A stretch of 64,000 nt of DNA from Symbiodinium kawagutii (taxonomy: Eukaryota; Sar; Dinophyceae; Suessiales; Symbiodiniaceae), in contig VSDK01009627.1 of NCBI GenBank assembly GCA_009767595.1, positions 194,955 to 258,954 of the forward strand. The letters are read 5' to 3'. The notes below the pieces were generated by a model, which made no database searches, was not told where the DNA came from, and was given only the letters and a program-made list of their open reading frames with translations. Below are positions 20,322 to 32,156 of the stretch, piece by piece (within the stretch, counting starts at the first letter, position 1; each line of letters opens with the position of its first letter). Both the position numbers and the translations under genes were made by a program.

Positions 20322-20359
20322 CAAAATCTTGAGATTTCAACGCTGAAAAGGCTAGGGTT

Positions 20360-20560
20360 CATCCTGGTCGATGGCTCCCAAGCCATGGCCCCCCGTTCCG
20401 CCAGGCCTGGCCTCGCTTGTGGCTGCCCGCTTTGCGCCGATTGGAGGAGAGCTCCGCGCGCAAAGTGCAGCGCTGCTGGAGGAATTTCAAAGCGAAGCAG
20501 CGAAGTGCACAGGACGGCGGAGTTGGATGTGGAAGCGTAGGGCATAGGAGCTTCGTGGTG
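20360..20560 (+). CDS. Possible exon with an IQ-like motif
   Basis: A GC-rich island between AT-rich repeats. One frame encodes LRRLEESSARKVQRCWRNF followed by KAKQR; the segment VQRCWRNFKAKQR fits an IQ (calmodulin-binding) motif loosely. A second frame starting at an ATG near 20371 is also protein-like, so the frame is uncertain. No splice sites can be fixed. Confidence 0.28.
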
Positions 20561-20619
20561 AGAAGGGTTGAGATATACCTGTATAAAGTTGTATTTTATA
20601 TGTTTCCAAGATTATGTAC

Positions 20620-20720
20620 ACACACACATATATATATATATATATTACATAGGTAGATAAGTGTGTGCATGCTCTATATATTATTTGTGTGTGTTTGCAG
20701 CTGTGTAGATTTGTAAACAT
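20620..20720. repeat. CA/TA simple repeats
   Basis: A CACACA then (TA)n tract, followed by a TGTGTG-rich segment. Confidence 0.8.
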
Positions 20721-21528
20721 AAATACATGTATGATATTGTATGTATAGGTGCAATATGTGTAATGAATGTTCGGGGGCTCCCTGACCAGTTCTTAGCCAG
20801 GGCATGACCTGCCAGTGTGCCAACATCTACCCATACCAGAGATGGCAACAGAATGCAGTGCTGACCAGACAGCTGCGTCCACACCAAACCTGAGATCATC
20901 GCGCCGCCCTTTGAAGACACTCAGCAACAGATGGCGACCCATAGTCACAAACATAGTTCCAACTGTTTCCTAAACTGCCACCGTTGGTTTTTGCATAGTA
21001 ACTCGCCCTGTTGCATGTCGGATCATCCAATTTGCGGAGGCGCGAAGGACCAGAAAGGAGGCCAGTGGGATCATGGCATCGATGGGGTTGCAGATTTCAG
21101 GAGTTTCTTCCGGCTCTACACATCTTGGATGAATCGTGGAATCACCACAATGGGCAATGATGTGGGGGAATCTTGGATTATCTTGGATTCTTTTTTGTCT
21201 TAGACTCCGGCTATCCTACCTTTCTATTTTGCCCAGTGGCCAGTCAACTGTCAATGGCCATTGCCTTTCCAGATGTGGGTCTAGAAATGTGCGCACACCT
21301 CCGCGCATGTGGCACAAGTATCAGAATAAAATAGTCTCATTGATGTATCATGAATGATAATTTTCGTCATCATCATCATGATTGTTCCCACTTGCCACCA
21401 ATTTGTTCTTTTGTTCATTCTTCCTCAATCAGAGATTTGTATGAATAGACGACCCTACTATGGGGGTAAATCACCAGCAATTGAGCTGGTTGAACTGGGT
21501 GATTGTTGGTGATTTTCATACATTCTTG
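20721..21528. other. No supported gene; possible family III fragment
   Basis: No convincing exon. A partial family III-like segment (TATGGGGGTAAATCACCAGC) lies near 21458. Confidence 0.35.
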
Positions 21529-21757
21529 CAGCCGCCAATGTACCACCCCTAGCTATCTCCCTTCAACCGCTGGGGGTTGGTGTCACGGTGGGGCAAGCTA
21601 CGCCAGCTGCTGTAGCACTGCTTCACCGACACCAGGGGACTGTTGGAACCCCCCGTCGTCGATCTCGCCGGCGCTCGGCAAGAGACGAAGAGAAATTCTG
21701 GGAGGCGCTCGGGTTGTGGTGTGTTCGTATGTTCCCCTTCAGAGGGTGGTTCACTAA
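21529..21757 (+). CDS. Possible exon after a strong splice acceptor
   Basis: Preceded by a pyrimidine-rich acceptor (CATTCTTGCAG). The frame starting with the next codons gives an Ala/Val/Leu-rich stretch followed by an Arg-rich patch (GTPRRRSRRRSARDEEKFW). Composition is GC-rich and codon-like, in contrast to its flanks. No family recognised. The GAT array follows within about 30 bp. Confidence 0.28.
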
Positions 21758-21787
21758 AGGTTGTTGACTAGCTATGGCCACTTCAAG

Positions 21788-21842
<55 letters not shown>

Positions 21843-21881
21843 GGTGGTGGTGATGGTGGTGGTGATGATGATGCTGATGAC

Positions 21882-21928
<47 letters not shown>

Positions 21929-21929
21929 C

Positions 21930-21960
<31 letters not shown>

Positions 21961-22338
21961 CTAATGGTGATGGTGATGATCATGAGGATGATGATGATGA
22001 GGATGGTGATGGTGATGGTGATGACGATGACGATGAGGATGACGATGACGATGACGATGACGATGNNNNNNNNNNNNNNNNNNNNNNNNNNNNNNNNNNN
22101 NNNNNNNNNNNNNNNNNNNNNNNNNNNNNNNNNNNNNNNNNNNNNNNNNNNNNNNNNNNNNNNNNNNNNNNNNNNNNNNNNNNNNNNNNNNNNNAATGGT
22201 GATGGTGATGATCATGAGGATGATGATGATGATGAGGATGGTGATGGTGATGACGATGACGATGAGGATGACGATGACGATGTCGATGACGATGAGGATG
22301 ACGATGACGATGAGGATGAGGATGACGATGACGATGAG

Positions 22339-22385
<47 letters not shown>

Positions 22386-22390
22386 TGGTG

Positions 22391-22446
<56 letters not shown>
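21788..22446. repeat. GAT/GAC microsatellite array around an assembly gap
   Basis: Long trinucleotide array of TGA/TGG/CGA variants. The encoded poly-Asp, poly-Met, poly-His and poly-Ser frames are repeat artefacts. The sequence just left of the gap (from 21962) and just right of it (from 22195) starts with the same AATGGTGATGGTGATGATCA. Confidence 0.95.
22066..22194. other. Assembly gap (129 N)
   Basis: Undetermined bases inside the GAT array; its flanks are near-duplicates of each other. Confidence 0.95.
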
Positions 22447-23167
22447 CGACCAACAAATGCATACAAATTCGTTTGTATACCAACTAAGGTGTGCTGAAAT
22501 AAAACAGGCGCCTTTTTTGTGACCACACCAGGCCTTTTTTTTTCTCGTGGCTCAGTGCTCGGTCGATGACCCATTTGATCCCACATAGTTGGTACACTGA
22601 TGTACATTGCAAGTATAGTTGGCAAACATCCCATATTGCATATTGTGAACCACCAATCGCTCAATTCCACACAAAGAAGATGAATTGTTAGTCATGGCCT
22701 ATTGACCAACAATACTCAAGTTGGTCATCCACCTCACCAACCAATACTCTAAACTGTACTGTACTATGCTTGGGATATCCCTGAACTCAGGCAAGTTGAC
22801 ATCGAGGAGCACAAACTCTGGTTCGTACAGAAGAGCTATTGTTTTTCCCGGATTATATTCAATGTTCAACATGCTTAAAATCGGGGGCTATTTGAATTGG
22901 ATGATATAACTTACATTATTGGCACCTTTGCTTTTTGCTCAATTATTTTCGTAACATCAATCGTCTACAAACTCATGTAGGGGTTGCCGCTTTTTTGCTG
23001 ATGAGTTCCAATGGGAAGCTTGAATTTTATAGAACCCAGCATCCGTCGCATGACTGGTGGGTTCAAGTAATAATCCCACATCAACCCCAATTGAGTGATC
23101 TGAGTTTATGGATCTCGTATTTGCTACTGCCTGGCTTTGACAAGTCTAAGGGTGGCACAACTCCAAG
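22447..23167. other. No supported gene
   Basis: AT-rich, no recognisable coding signal. Confidence 0.4.
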
Positions 23168-23350
23168 CAGTTTCACAACCAGCGGCAGCAGATCGTTGCA
23201 GGAAGAATGGGCCGACTACGCCAGGGATTCGCGCTGGTGGACTGGAGAGGCGCCCCATGCGCCCCATGCTCCAAACCTGGAGATCGAGCGATATGGCCGT
23301 TGGCCACGGTTGGTTTCCACCTTGCTTCAAGAGCCCTGCACCTTGAAGGT
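23168..23350 (+). CDS. Possible exon, unknown product
   Basis: A GC-rich island in which one frame reads RMGRLRQGFALVDWRGAPCA and continues protein-like to LASRALHLE, ending near CTTGAAG/GTGACG, a possible donor. Two other frames are also open. No family recognised. Confidence 0.25.
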
Positions 23351-26300
23351 GACGCTGGCACAGCTTGGTCAAAACAGCACCCCACAAACCGACAAGCCGT
23401 GAACATCCTACAGATATCTACAGATCGATACAGCAGACTTGAAGGGTTTTGATGGTTTTGACCCGCAGATTCCAAGGGTTTTGACGGTTTTTGACCCACT
23501 GGCACCTGGTAGCAGTGTTTATGAAGTGAGGATGCCCCCCAAGCGCCCAAGATTCCCATCTCGATGTCACCGCGCAAGCGATCTAATGGTTTACCTCTTG
23601 CGGTGTCAGCCATTTGGGTATGTGCCAAGCCATGGGGTAACCAATAACCCACCCAGAAATGATCAGTTTACCAGGAAACCGTTGGTTTTGGAGGGCTATT
23701 ATGTGGGCACATACCCATATATTGCTATCCGAGTGATATCAGAGACTGATTCTCCCCATATGTTTTTTGATGCTGGTTCTGGGCTTCTTGCCCCCCGAAA
23801 GATCAAACAGAAATCGTTATCGTGGCAAACACCAACCATCAACAAAATATAACAAAATAAATATATACTGCAAATGCTGATGGTCCGTGTGGAGGGCGCA
23901 GTCGAATACTACTGTAAATGATACTTTCGTCTCGGCAGTGTTGATTCTGGTGCCAAAGAAGTGTTTGTTGGAGGAAATGCCCTGAATCAATATGCATACT
24001 GCGTATTCTTTATCACCGTCATTCGCTGTCAACCTGCAAGATGTGTGTTTTGTTGTTTCATGAACTATCATATCTATGATGTTATCATCTTTATTTGTGT
24101 TTGAACTTATTTAAACTTATGATGTTTGAACTTATGAACTTATGAACTATTTAACGCAGGAAGATGTACTGACTTGGTCCTCGCTCAGGCCCATTGGGTT
24201 CCCACTGGTCGTCGTGGCACGGGGCTTAGTGGTCTGGTCACGACCACTTCGTGACCTCAGTTTCTGCTTTGAAGAAAAGTGGAGAAAGACGAAGAAAATG
24301 AAAACAAAAACATCACAACCGCGGAAGCAGAGTAAATTCAATAAGTGTAATATTATGATAGGTTTTTTGATGTGTATGTATATATATATATATAGTTATA
24401 TATTATATTTGTTTATTTATTTATCTATTTGTAGGATATCTACATTTACATTTGTACAGAGTACTTAGCATCAGTTCGTTTACCGGTTCTCGCTCCATGG
24501 AGATTGTATTTGACCTTCAAATCTAGGTGGCAGCCCACCCAACTGTTCTTCTTTGACGGAGCCATGCAATTGTCCCAACAGCTTATCATTGGTTGGTTAT
24601 TAATAGTTATTGGTTGTCGATAAGCTAAAACTATACAAGCTGTCCCAATTTGGGCTACGATTCAATTGACAGCTATAGCTCATGAACATAGCCATTGACT
24701 CGCAAGCCGGCTGGCCACTGCTAGCGGCGGGAAATCATGCCAATCGCTCATGATTGGTGACACGCATACGACTGAGATACCGGTGATGGACAGCTGCAGA
24801 TGTGCAGATGGGTTATCAGACTTTCCCTGGTGATCTTTCATGCCCAGGTGAATCTACCAGAAGATTACTGAATGATCTCAATGATAGGAGGTAAGATCCT
24901 GGTAATCGTCGTTGCCATCGCAAGATCCATCAATCTGACTGGCTTTGCGTCGGCTTGAGGTGATGACACCAATTTGCCAGCCAGCTCTGCCACTGTTGGA
25001 ATCAGCCTCAGCCAATGGGATCAGGGAATGTGAGGGACATGACGTGGCTTAACTTGAGAAGTCGAAGTCACTCTACGGGTGCTACTACTTCTTGGGGAAA
25101 CCTTATCAGGAAGTGCCAAATCCATAGTTTTTAGATTGTTTACCTATCAGAAATGGTGTTTTTTAGCTTCCAGCTCAGTTTACCAGAGGGTACGTCCAAT
25201 GATGAGTTGATACCCAAGAACAACAGTGCCAGTGACAATATCCTTACTCGTTACGCCTGATGTTTCAAAATGGCTGCCATTTAGGTCAACTCAACTCACA
25301 CAATTCATGAACAACTCGGTCAGCTGCACATTCTCGCACATTGAGCTTCGGATATGGACAGGCAGTGCATTAACTCAGTTTCGAGAAGCCTCGTCTCGCA
25401 GGAAGTTTCTTGTAAGTTTCCAACCAAAATGAAAGCAGGATACATGATGAAAATTGATGAAAATTAGTGTATATTATGAGAAAATATGAGACATCCAATG
25501 TTTGGAGCCGGCAGGCACTTCCACAAATTCTGCAACAGAGTTGTGATGACTTGTTCTTGGAGCCAACCTGAGGTGATGTGAAGCACCGTCGGTGAAACTC
25601 AGCAATGCGGGCTGGTGTGCTCTAGGCTGAGCCTTGAATGCACGGGCTAGATACAAGCAGGTTATTTGGGTATGGCTCATAACCCACCAACTGAAAAATG
25701 GACAGGGAAACATCCTGACAAAGACTAGTCTGGTCACTCGTGGGACGTTGACCAGAAGTACAGGGTCTCGAATCACAGCCATGTATATACATATTTATAT
25801 ATATATCGATAAGCGTAGTCGCCTAAACTAAACAAATCAACCACCACGCAGATGTGTGATTCCTGGCCCAGGCAGTAGTGGAAAAGTCATCATCCGTACA
25901 AACAACGAGTTATTGGGTACAACCTAACGTTTTCAATTGAAGAGTTGGGGCTCCCCATGGCTGGAAAAACGCCAAGCACTGGCCATGTTTTCTTTGGGCA
26001 ATGCTCTTTTATAATTTACGTCAAAGATCTTGATGAGTCGATGCTCCTAGTTACCAGGGTTCAAGTATTGATGGGTTTGGCTACTTTCAACCGCTTTTGA
26101 CACTATATAGTTGTTTCACTGACTAGCTCAGGTTTCGCATGGAAGTCTTGCATTTCCTCCATTGCAGACCCCTCCAGGTGTTGGCATAGGGTTGTCTTTG
26201 AGTATTTTTAAGTGGGGGGGGACCGACCAATCATCCCAAACCACAAAAGTTCATGGACAGACGGGGAGCTCTCACGAAGTGATTTACATCAAGTCTTCCA

Positions 26301-26467
26301 ACCAGGATTCCATCTGGCAGATGGGATCATGACGTCATGATGGCGCTGGAGAGAGAGAGAGAGAGATGGGATCATGCCCAGAGATCCACCAAAGTCAGGC
26401 TGGAAATCCAAGAGCGAGCAGAAAGATGAGGAGCGCTGCAGCAATTTTGTCGATGAATCTTTATTTA

Positions 26468-26508
<41 letters not shown>

Positions 26509-26857
26509 ATATGTGTGTGTGTAAATATACATATATATATATATATATAGATGCATGAAATTGACCAACTGTTGATTTGCCTTGGTTATCTTGTGACATA
26601 TGCAGTGCCAAACGACCGAGACAAGCCCTTGAAAGGCACCTAGAGTTCGAGGTGCGCCTGGGAATGCGCAACCAGGACCTGAAAGTTTGGGACCATTACT
26701 GTAGCCTAACAAACCCGGCGCGCATTTTTTTCACTCAGAGCTCAAATCTACCTAGGAATATGGCGTGGTGCTAACACTTCTTTAGATTTAGCTTCTTTTT
26801 TGCTCGGTAGTAGCTTGTCGAACGAGTGCCAGCATCATCTCGCTGTTTCCTCATGGG
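23351..26857. other. No firmly supported gene; simple repeats and a hairpin
   Basis: Mostly AT-rich. It includes TA-rich tracts (24375-24430 and 26455-26550), a (GA)n run near 26350-26366, and an 8-bp hairpin with GGTCACGA (24236-24243) pairing with TCGTGACC (24249-24256). One minus-strand frame at about 25500-25640 is mildly exon-like (SFTDGASHHLRLAPRTSHH) but has no independent support. Confidence 0.35.
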
Positions 26858-27076
26858 GTGGCAGCAGCAGGTCGAAGCAAACCTCCAGGAGCAAGAGGTG
26901 TCTGGGGATTTTTCAACGCCGGCCCTGTGGCGATGGACATTTTGGATCTGGGACACGCACGCACGCCTGAATATAGACATCGGAGTTGTCAAAAAGGTGA
27001 CGCTGCCAATAGAGAACTGATGACATTTGATGACTATCTTGAAATGTCTTCCATCTCATTTGGGTCAAGTACTTGA
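26858..27076 (+). CDS. Possible exon, unknown product
   Basis: The frame encodes GARGVWGFFNAGPVAMDILD and then LGHARTPEYRH and an acidic end. It looks protein-like in composition, but an overlapping frame on the same strand is also open and no family is recognised. Confidence 0.22.
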   Translation: MAAAGRSKPPGARGVWGFFNAGPVAMDILDLGHARTPEYRHRSCQKGDAANRELMTFDDYLEMSSISFGSST

Positions 27077-27563
27077 TCTATGGTGCGATATGGTGCGAGA
27101 TTAGCACATGTACAACCACGTGCGAGGTGCGTTCGGAACGGGTGTGGTCTTCGACAAGGCTGGGACAGGTTGGCATGGCAGGGTGCCCCATGGAGCCAGT
27201 TAGTTGGAAGTCACCATAAAACCTGTGCTACAGCTGCACGAAATCAAAACATCAAGATTTCTGCTCCTGCATATTTGCAATGATGCTCATTAACTAACCT
27301 ATATTTACAAATCACTGGTGGTTGAGAATAGTTTATTAATGGTTAACAGTGGTTAATTAATTAGCAGTGGTGTCTCGTGGCACTCGAGGCTTCAGCCTTA
27401 CAGATTGGCAGCGCTTTTGCGCGGGAGTTTGATGCGTTCAGCCATGTTTACCCAAATCAACTCCTGCAGTGCGCGACTGATTGACAGGAACATTGGAGGG
27501 AAAAACCGAAAGGATCTACTGCCGTCTGGCGCAAGAAGTTTCGACCTGAGTTTAGTTTGCTTC

Positions 27564-27564
<1 letters not shown>

Positions 27565-27601
<37 letters not shown>

Positions 27602-27644
27602 CCATCATCGTCATCATCATCATCATCACCACCATCATCATCAC
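27565..27644. repeat. CAT microsatellite
   Basis: About 26 CAT/CAC/CGT units. The poly-His and poly-Ser frames across it are artefacts, though the flanking frame on the + strand is open. Confidence 0.9.
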
Positions 27645-28206
27645 TTTTTGTCATCACTGCCATCTATTGTCATTGTCATGGTAAGCACTTTTTATTTAGG
27701 ACGCGTGCCCAATCAGTGCCTTCCCACATGGCGAAGCTTCGAGGTCAGAAGTTCCGAAACCCATCGGCTCCGGCGAGCACGGGGACACAGTGGTGAACAG
27801 TGTTTATGATGCTATTCACCAGTATCACTAGTGGCATAGTTGGTATAAGATATTAATTAATAGTTGTAGTATACTTATAGCATTCACAACAGTATGGTGA
27901 AAAGTGGGTATAGTTGGTATAGCAATACTTGTGGTCAATTTCTTGAATGCTCAGTAGTGGCTAATGATGGTTTACAGTACTTAGTGACTAGTGTTGTGGT
28001 AAATGATGGTTAAGAATGGTTCCATGAAAGTTGAACAGAATTGCTTTGGACTTTTGAAAGCTGCATGAGAACTGGTGAGGGAAGCACCTAGAAAAAATAT
28101 TCAGAAGTGCAGCTTGGACTTGTTGCGGAAAAATGTTCATCCTCACTGATCCTCGCTGAAAAAGCCATGCTTGTCGGCCAGCCACAGTATTCAGTCAGTC
28201 ATCACC
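27645..28206. other. Repeat-like AT-rich spacer upstream of the RCC1 gene
   Basis: Degenerate GGTTAATGATGG-like sequence. A short basic frame (MAKLRGQKFRNPSAPAS) ending near 27796 could be a terminal exon, but nothing confirms it. Confidence 0.3.
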
Positions 28207-29529
28207 ATGGTCAAAGCCCATAGAAGGGCCTACCGAGATGGCTCAAGCTGTGGTTCAAGAGTCCTAGGCCCGGCCGAAACAGAGTGCAGATTCGCTGCAG
28301 CTCATGCTAGCCCCGGTAGGCCTTCAAGAACATCTCCAATGGCTTCTGCAGGCTGGGAACGTACCGGGCTTCTCCGAACTGATGGCTTTGCTGTTGCTTG
28401 CGGAGACAGGTTTGGTCCATGTGACATTCCACCTGTAGAAGATGGTGTGGCATACACCCAGGTTTCGGCAGGTGGCGAGCACACCGTCCTTCTCCGAAGT
28501 GATGGCTTTGCTGTTGCTTGCGGAGAAAACCATTTTGGTCAATGTGACATTCCACCTGTAGATGATGGCGTGACATACGCCCAGGTTTCTGCAGGTGGCT
28601 TTCACACAGTTCTTCTTCGAAGTGATGGCTCTGCTGCTGCTTGTGGAAGGAACGATTTTGGTCAATGTGACATTCCAACTTTAGATGACGGTGTGATATA
28701 TACCAAGGTTTCTGCAGGCAGGACACACACCGTGCTTCTCCGAAGTGATGGTTCTGCTGTTGCTCGCGGAGACAGGTTTGGTCCATGTGACATTCCACCT
28801 GTAGATGACGGTGTGACATACACCCAGGTTTCTGCAAGCTCGGACCACACCGTCCTTCTCCGAAGTGATGGCTTTGCTGTTGCTTGCGGAGAAAGCCATT
28901 TTGGTCAATGTGACATTCCACCTGTAGATGATGGTGTGACATACGTCCAGGTTTCTGCAGGTGGCTTTCATACAGTTCTTCTTCGAAGTGATGGTTCTGC
29001 TGCTGCTTGTGGAAGGAACGATTTTGGTCAATGTGACATTCCAACTTTAGATGACGGTGTGATATATACCAAGGTTTCTGCAGGCAGGACACACACCGTG
29101 CTTCTCCGAAGTGATGGCTCTGCTGTTGCTTGTGGAAATAATTGTTCTGGTCAATGTAAAATTCCATCGTTGCTATCCTGGATGCAGTGGTTAGGCTTTG
29201 AGCGCGTGAGACGTCGACACATCGCCAATAATTTTCTGCACGAAGGAAGTCCCGAGCGCATCTTGCAACTTGATTTTCTGCACGAAGGAGATGCACTGAT
29301 TTTAAGATGTGTCGCCATGGATGGCGAGGAAGTGGTGCGCTTGAGGACTACGGGCTCTGACCTTGCAGTGGATGCTCTCAAAGAACTCACCCACAAGCAG
29401 AAGACTTGTCGGGAACGGCATCGTATAGTTTTGCCCAATGGGCAGTTGTTAGACGCAGTCTGTTCTGCGGATCCTTTTATCACACTTGCGAACATACCGG
29501 ACATGCATTCAGAGCACGGCAAGGCTTGA
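28207..29529 (+). CDS. RCC1-repeat protein with a ubiquitin-like tail
   Basis: 440 residues from ATG 28207. The frame is open a little upstream, and ATG 28339 directly before the first repeat is an alternative. Seven RCC1-type repeats of 40-41 residues fill residues of about 45-320, each built as VSAG-x-HTVLLRSDG-x-AVACG-x-FGQCDIP. Such repeats fold as beta-propeller blades; in this lineage they occur in many proteins loosely annotated as HERC- or UVR8-like, without proof of function. The C-terminal 100 residues include VRLRTTGSDLAVDALKELTH and HRIVLPNGQLLD, which resemble a ubiquitin-like fold. I see no HECT domain. Units 2-4 and 5-7 form a duplicated 366-bp block. The gene shows no intron over this span; upstream exons may exist. 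Confidence 0.75.
   Translation: MVKAHRRAYRDGSSCGSRVLGPAETECRFAAAHASPGRPSRTSPMASAGWERTGLLRTDGFAVACGDRFGPCDIPPVEDGVAYTQVSAGGEHTVLLRSDGFAVACGENHFGQCDIPPVDDGVTYAQVSAGGFHTVLLRSDGSAAACGRNDFGQCDIPTLDDGVIYTKVSAGRTHTVLLRSDGSAVARGDRFGPCDIPPVDDGVTYTQVSASSDHTVLLRSDGFAVACGESHFGQCDIPPVDDGVTYVQVSAGGFHTVLLRSDGSAAACGRNDFGQCDIPTLDDGVIYTKVSAGRTHTVLLRSDGSAVACGNNCSGQCKIPSLLSWMQWLGFERVRRRHIANNFLHEGSPERILQLDFLHEGDALILRCVAMDGEEVVRLRTTGSDLAVDALKELTHKQKTCRERHRIVLPNGQLLDAVCSADPFITLANIPDMHSEHGKA
28462..29193 (+). repeat. 366-bp duplicated block of three RCC1 repeats
   Basis: 28462-28827 and 28828-29193 encode units 2-4 and 5-7. The third and sixth units are identical in protein sequence. The 41+41+40 residue pattern is preserved in both copies. 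Confidence 0.8.
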
Positions 29530-31913
29530 GGAGAGAAAAAAACATACTGAGATGGCTCATCCTTCTGACCAGCCAATGAACTTCCATATGAACCTGAAGA
29601 AAGTACAACTGGTTATCCCATGTTGGCTCCCAGGTATATCCTTAGATGACTTATAGCTACTTTACTAAACCTACCAACTTAGATCATCCCATGTTACCCC
29701 TGACAACCTGCTTCAGCGTCGCTGCTCGCTACGCGATTGATCAGGGGCCTCGCAAACATCGAGGCAAGGGGGCACGGCCGCGTTTGAAGTATACAACAAG
29801 TGCATCTCGTGTTTAACTGGTGGTTCATTAGTGATTAGTGATCAATTGGTGATATTATGACTGTTGAAGCGTGAAGTTTCAGAGAAATTCTGGTTCACTG
29901 GTTAGTTCATGTTCAATTGGACATCTGAAGGTGAACTTAGATCCTGATGATGATGGATGATGGTTTTGTTCAGGATATCCTGAGATTGTCAGCTTTGAAT
30001 CGCTCTGGCAGTCAGTTGTATACCCTTGTAGCAACGGGTCCTTCTAGCCCGGTTGCCGTTTGCGTTCGCCAATGGTTGCGCGGGGGTCATCCTGGCGGTG
30101 GCATGGGGGAGTGATTGCGATCGCTCGGGAAATCCCAGCGAGAAAGGAAGTTCTTACCGCCAGGGCTATCACTGCAGCGGTTGCATCGGGAGCCGCCAGG
30201 TGGGAACCGGGACTGCTGTTGAGCTTCCCAAAGATGGGTGGTGAATGATGGTCGATGAAGAATTTATGATCAGCTACTTGCAAATTATGCAATTACTTCA
30301 TCAATAGGCCGATACATTTGTTGAGAATGGGGATTAGTTGGATATAGCTGCAGTTGAGAAGCAACCACAGCAGGGATGTGATGATGGGTCCACTGATTGA
30401 ATTGCTGAGAACATGGGCTAAAGTACAGACACGACGCTTTGGGAATGATACTACTGCAAGCCCTCGCTTGGTACCTGACTTTTCGGCGCACTAAAATTGT
30501 CGTACCTAAGTGGCTGTTGCTTAGGAGAGAGCGTAAGTATGCGCGCAGCAGCTACCAGGAGTGGCCTGATCATGTCACATGGTAGCTAAGATTTCTGGTT
30601 TGTTTTTTGAGGCCATTTTTTGGCAAGTCTACCACAGGTGCATGAGCTATGTGCAGTCATGGTGGTTTCGGACACCATTATTGAGTCAGTGGCACGACTA
30701 TGAAATCCAGGTCACGGGTACATAAGTGTGTTTGTGTGTGTGTGTGTGTGCGTGTGTGTGTGTGGGTCACGTCTGTCGGTGTGCAGCAGGGTCACCCTTT
30801 GGTGAAATCAGATGATATATGGTCGTTTATTGTTATGAATGAAATACCATTGTTCTTTTTGTATGATGTGAGTGTACCAGTTGATTCATGGGGTACTGTA
30901 CCGGGATCAGCCAATCCAGGAGATGATATTTTTGGTTGGAAACCACCGATCAGGGCCTGTAAAATGCCTCTGGTATCCCCCATGTGGCTCGCTTCAATGA
31001 TAAACCGATGGGTGTGGGATTTGTTGGATCATTGTGGTGATGATTGCCACCAAGGTTCCTCAACTAGATTCCACCATCGATTAGGCCAATAGAATACACC
31101 ATTCTACAACAAATGCCACCATCCAATAGGCCTTTGTTGTAGACATTGGGCATTCGACCGGTCTCGACCACTGCAATTCCGTGATATTCCGTGGCTCTCC
31201 ACGGCACTCACTGTGCCTCATCCACATGCCTTGGTCGTGGACCTTTGCCTTTTGCATTTGTTTTGGCTGCTTCTGGACCTCTTTAAAGACCAAGAAGCCA
31301 CAGATCAACGCAGAAATCTCAGGTGTTGACACGGGCATAAACTATCAGTTTTGTGCATGCATCACATGAAAGATCAGAACGTGGTGACTGAACTGTTCAG
31401 CTGTGTTTTTTTCAGCAATCCAATGACTTTAAAGGCAAGAGATCACCCAATTTTCAGGTGCAGCCAAGGCCGTTTCCCAGGATGGCGGCTGACCGGGAGC
31501 CGTTTCTGCAGATGAGAAACGATGGCAAAGCCCATCTCACAGTTCCTGAGCTCAACTCAGCTACGCCCCTCACAGGTGACGACTTCAGGCCGTGACACTG
31601 TGCCCTTTGTGCACGGATCAGCAACCTCACTCAAACTTTGCCCATCTTTGGTCCCATTCATAACGGACAATGAAGTGACTGTTGGAGACTGTACTTGATT
31701 TGCTGTTATTACATTCTATTACATGTGATTTTGTTATCGTGTTTGTTCTTGTTATTCTTGTTGTTGTTGCAATATTGTTCTTCAGCTTGGGGCTGTTTCC
31801 CAGGACTCACCCTGCGAAGTTCAGCTACCACCCTTTCGGTAATCTACCATAGCAACGGACAATCCACCATTTTCGGATGGTGTACCTGTTGGGAATGGCC
31901 ATGTTCCCGCCGG
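29530..31913. other. No firmly supported gene
   Basis: Contains a TG/GT simple repeat (30719-30765). Around 30060-30240 a GC-rich island has an exon-like frame (GGVIAIAREIPARKEVLTAR) overlapped by an open minus-strand frame. Around 31170-31320 two + strand frames are both protein-like. None is resolvable by eye. Confidence 0.35.
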
Positions 31914-32156
31914 CTATGAATACCAGAGGGTACCTGCTGGAATCATGAGGAATCTTTCAAGAAACTGGAGCCTCTCGTCCACCAGAAAATCTGCACCAAG
32001 GTGTTCTTCGAGGGCACTGCCAATACGATCAAGCCCTTGTCGACGCAAATCGGGCTTTTCTTCACTCTGACAGGCGGACAGAAAGCTTCTAAGATAAGAA
32101 GCGGCGAGAAGGCTACCACCCCTTGCCTTCAATATTGGCGAGTTAACATTCCTCAA
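31914..32156 (-). CDS. Probable exon, unknown product
   Basis: Minus-strand frame with strong protein-like character: YLRSFLSACQSEEKPDLRRQ, then GLDRIGSALEEHLGADFL and VDERLQFLERFLMIPAGTLW, ending at a TAG. A good acceptor (pyrimidine-rich, ending TTATCTTAG) lies inside the frame at about 32090, and CCAGCAG/GTACCC near its end could be a donor, so the true exon may be about 31934-32090. The composition suggests an amphipathic helical protein. No family recognised. Confidence 0.42.
   Translation of the reverse strand: MRNVNSPILKARGGSLLAASYLRSFLSACQSEEKPDLRRQGLDRIGSALEEHLGADFLVDERLQFLERFLMIPAGTLWYS

Noticed and set aside
21774..22522. Long Asp-, Met-, His- and Ser-homopolymer frames
   Set aside because: They come from the GAT/GAC microsatellite in all frames and include the N gap.
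28307..29296. 329-codon minus-strand frame opposite the RCC1 gene
   Set aside because: Its periodicity mirrors the RCC1 repeat on the + strand, which carries the recognisable motif.
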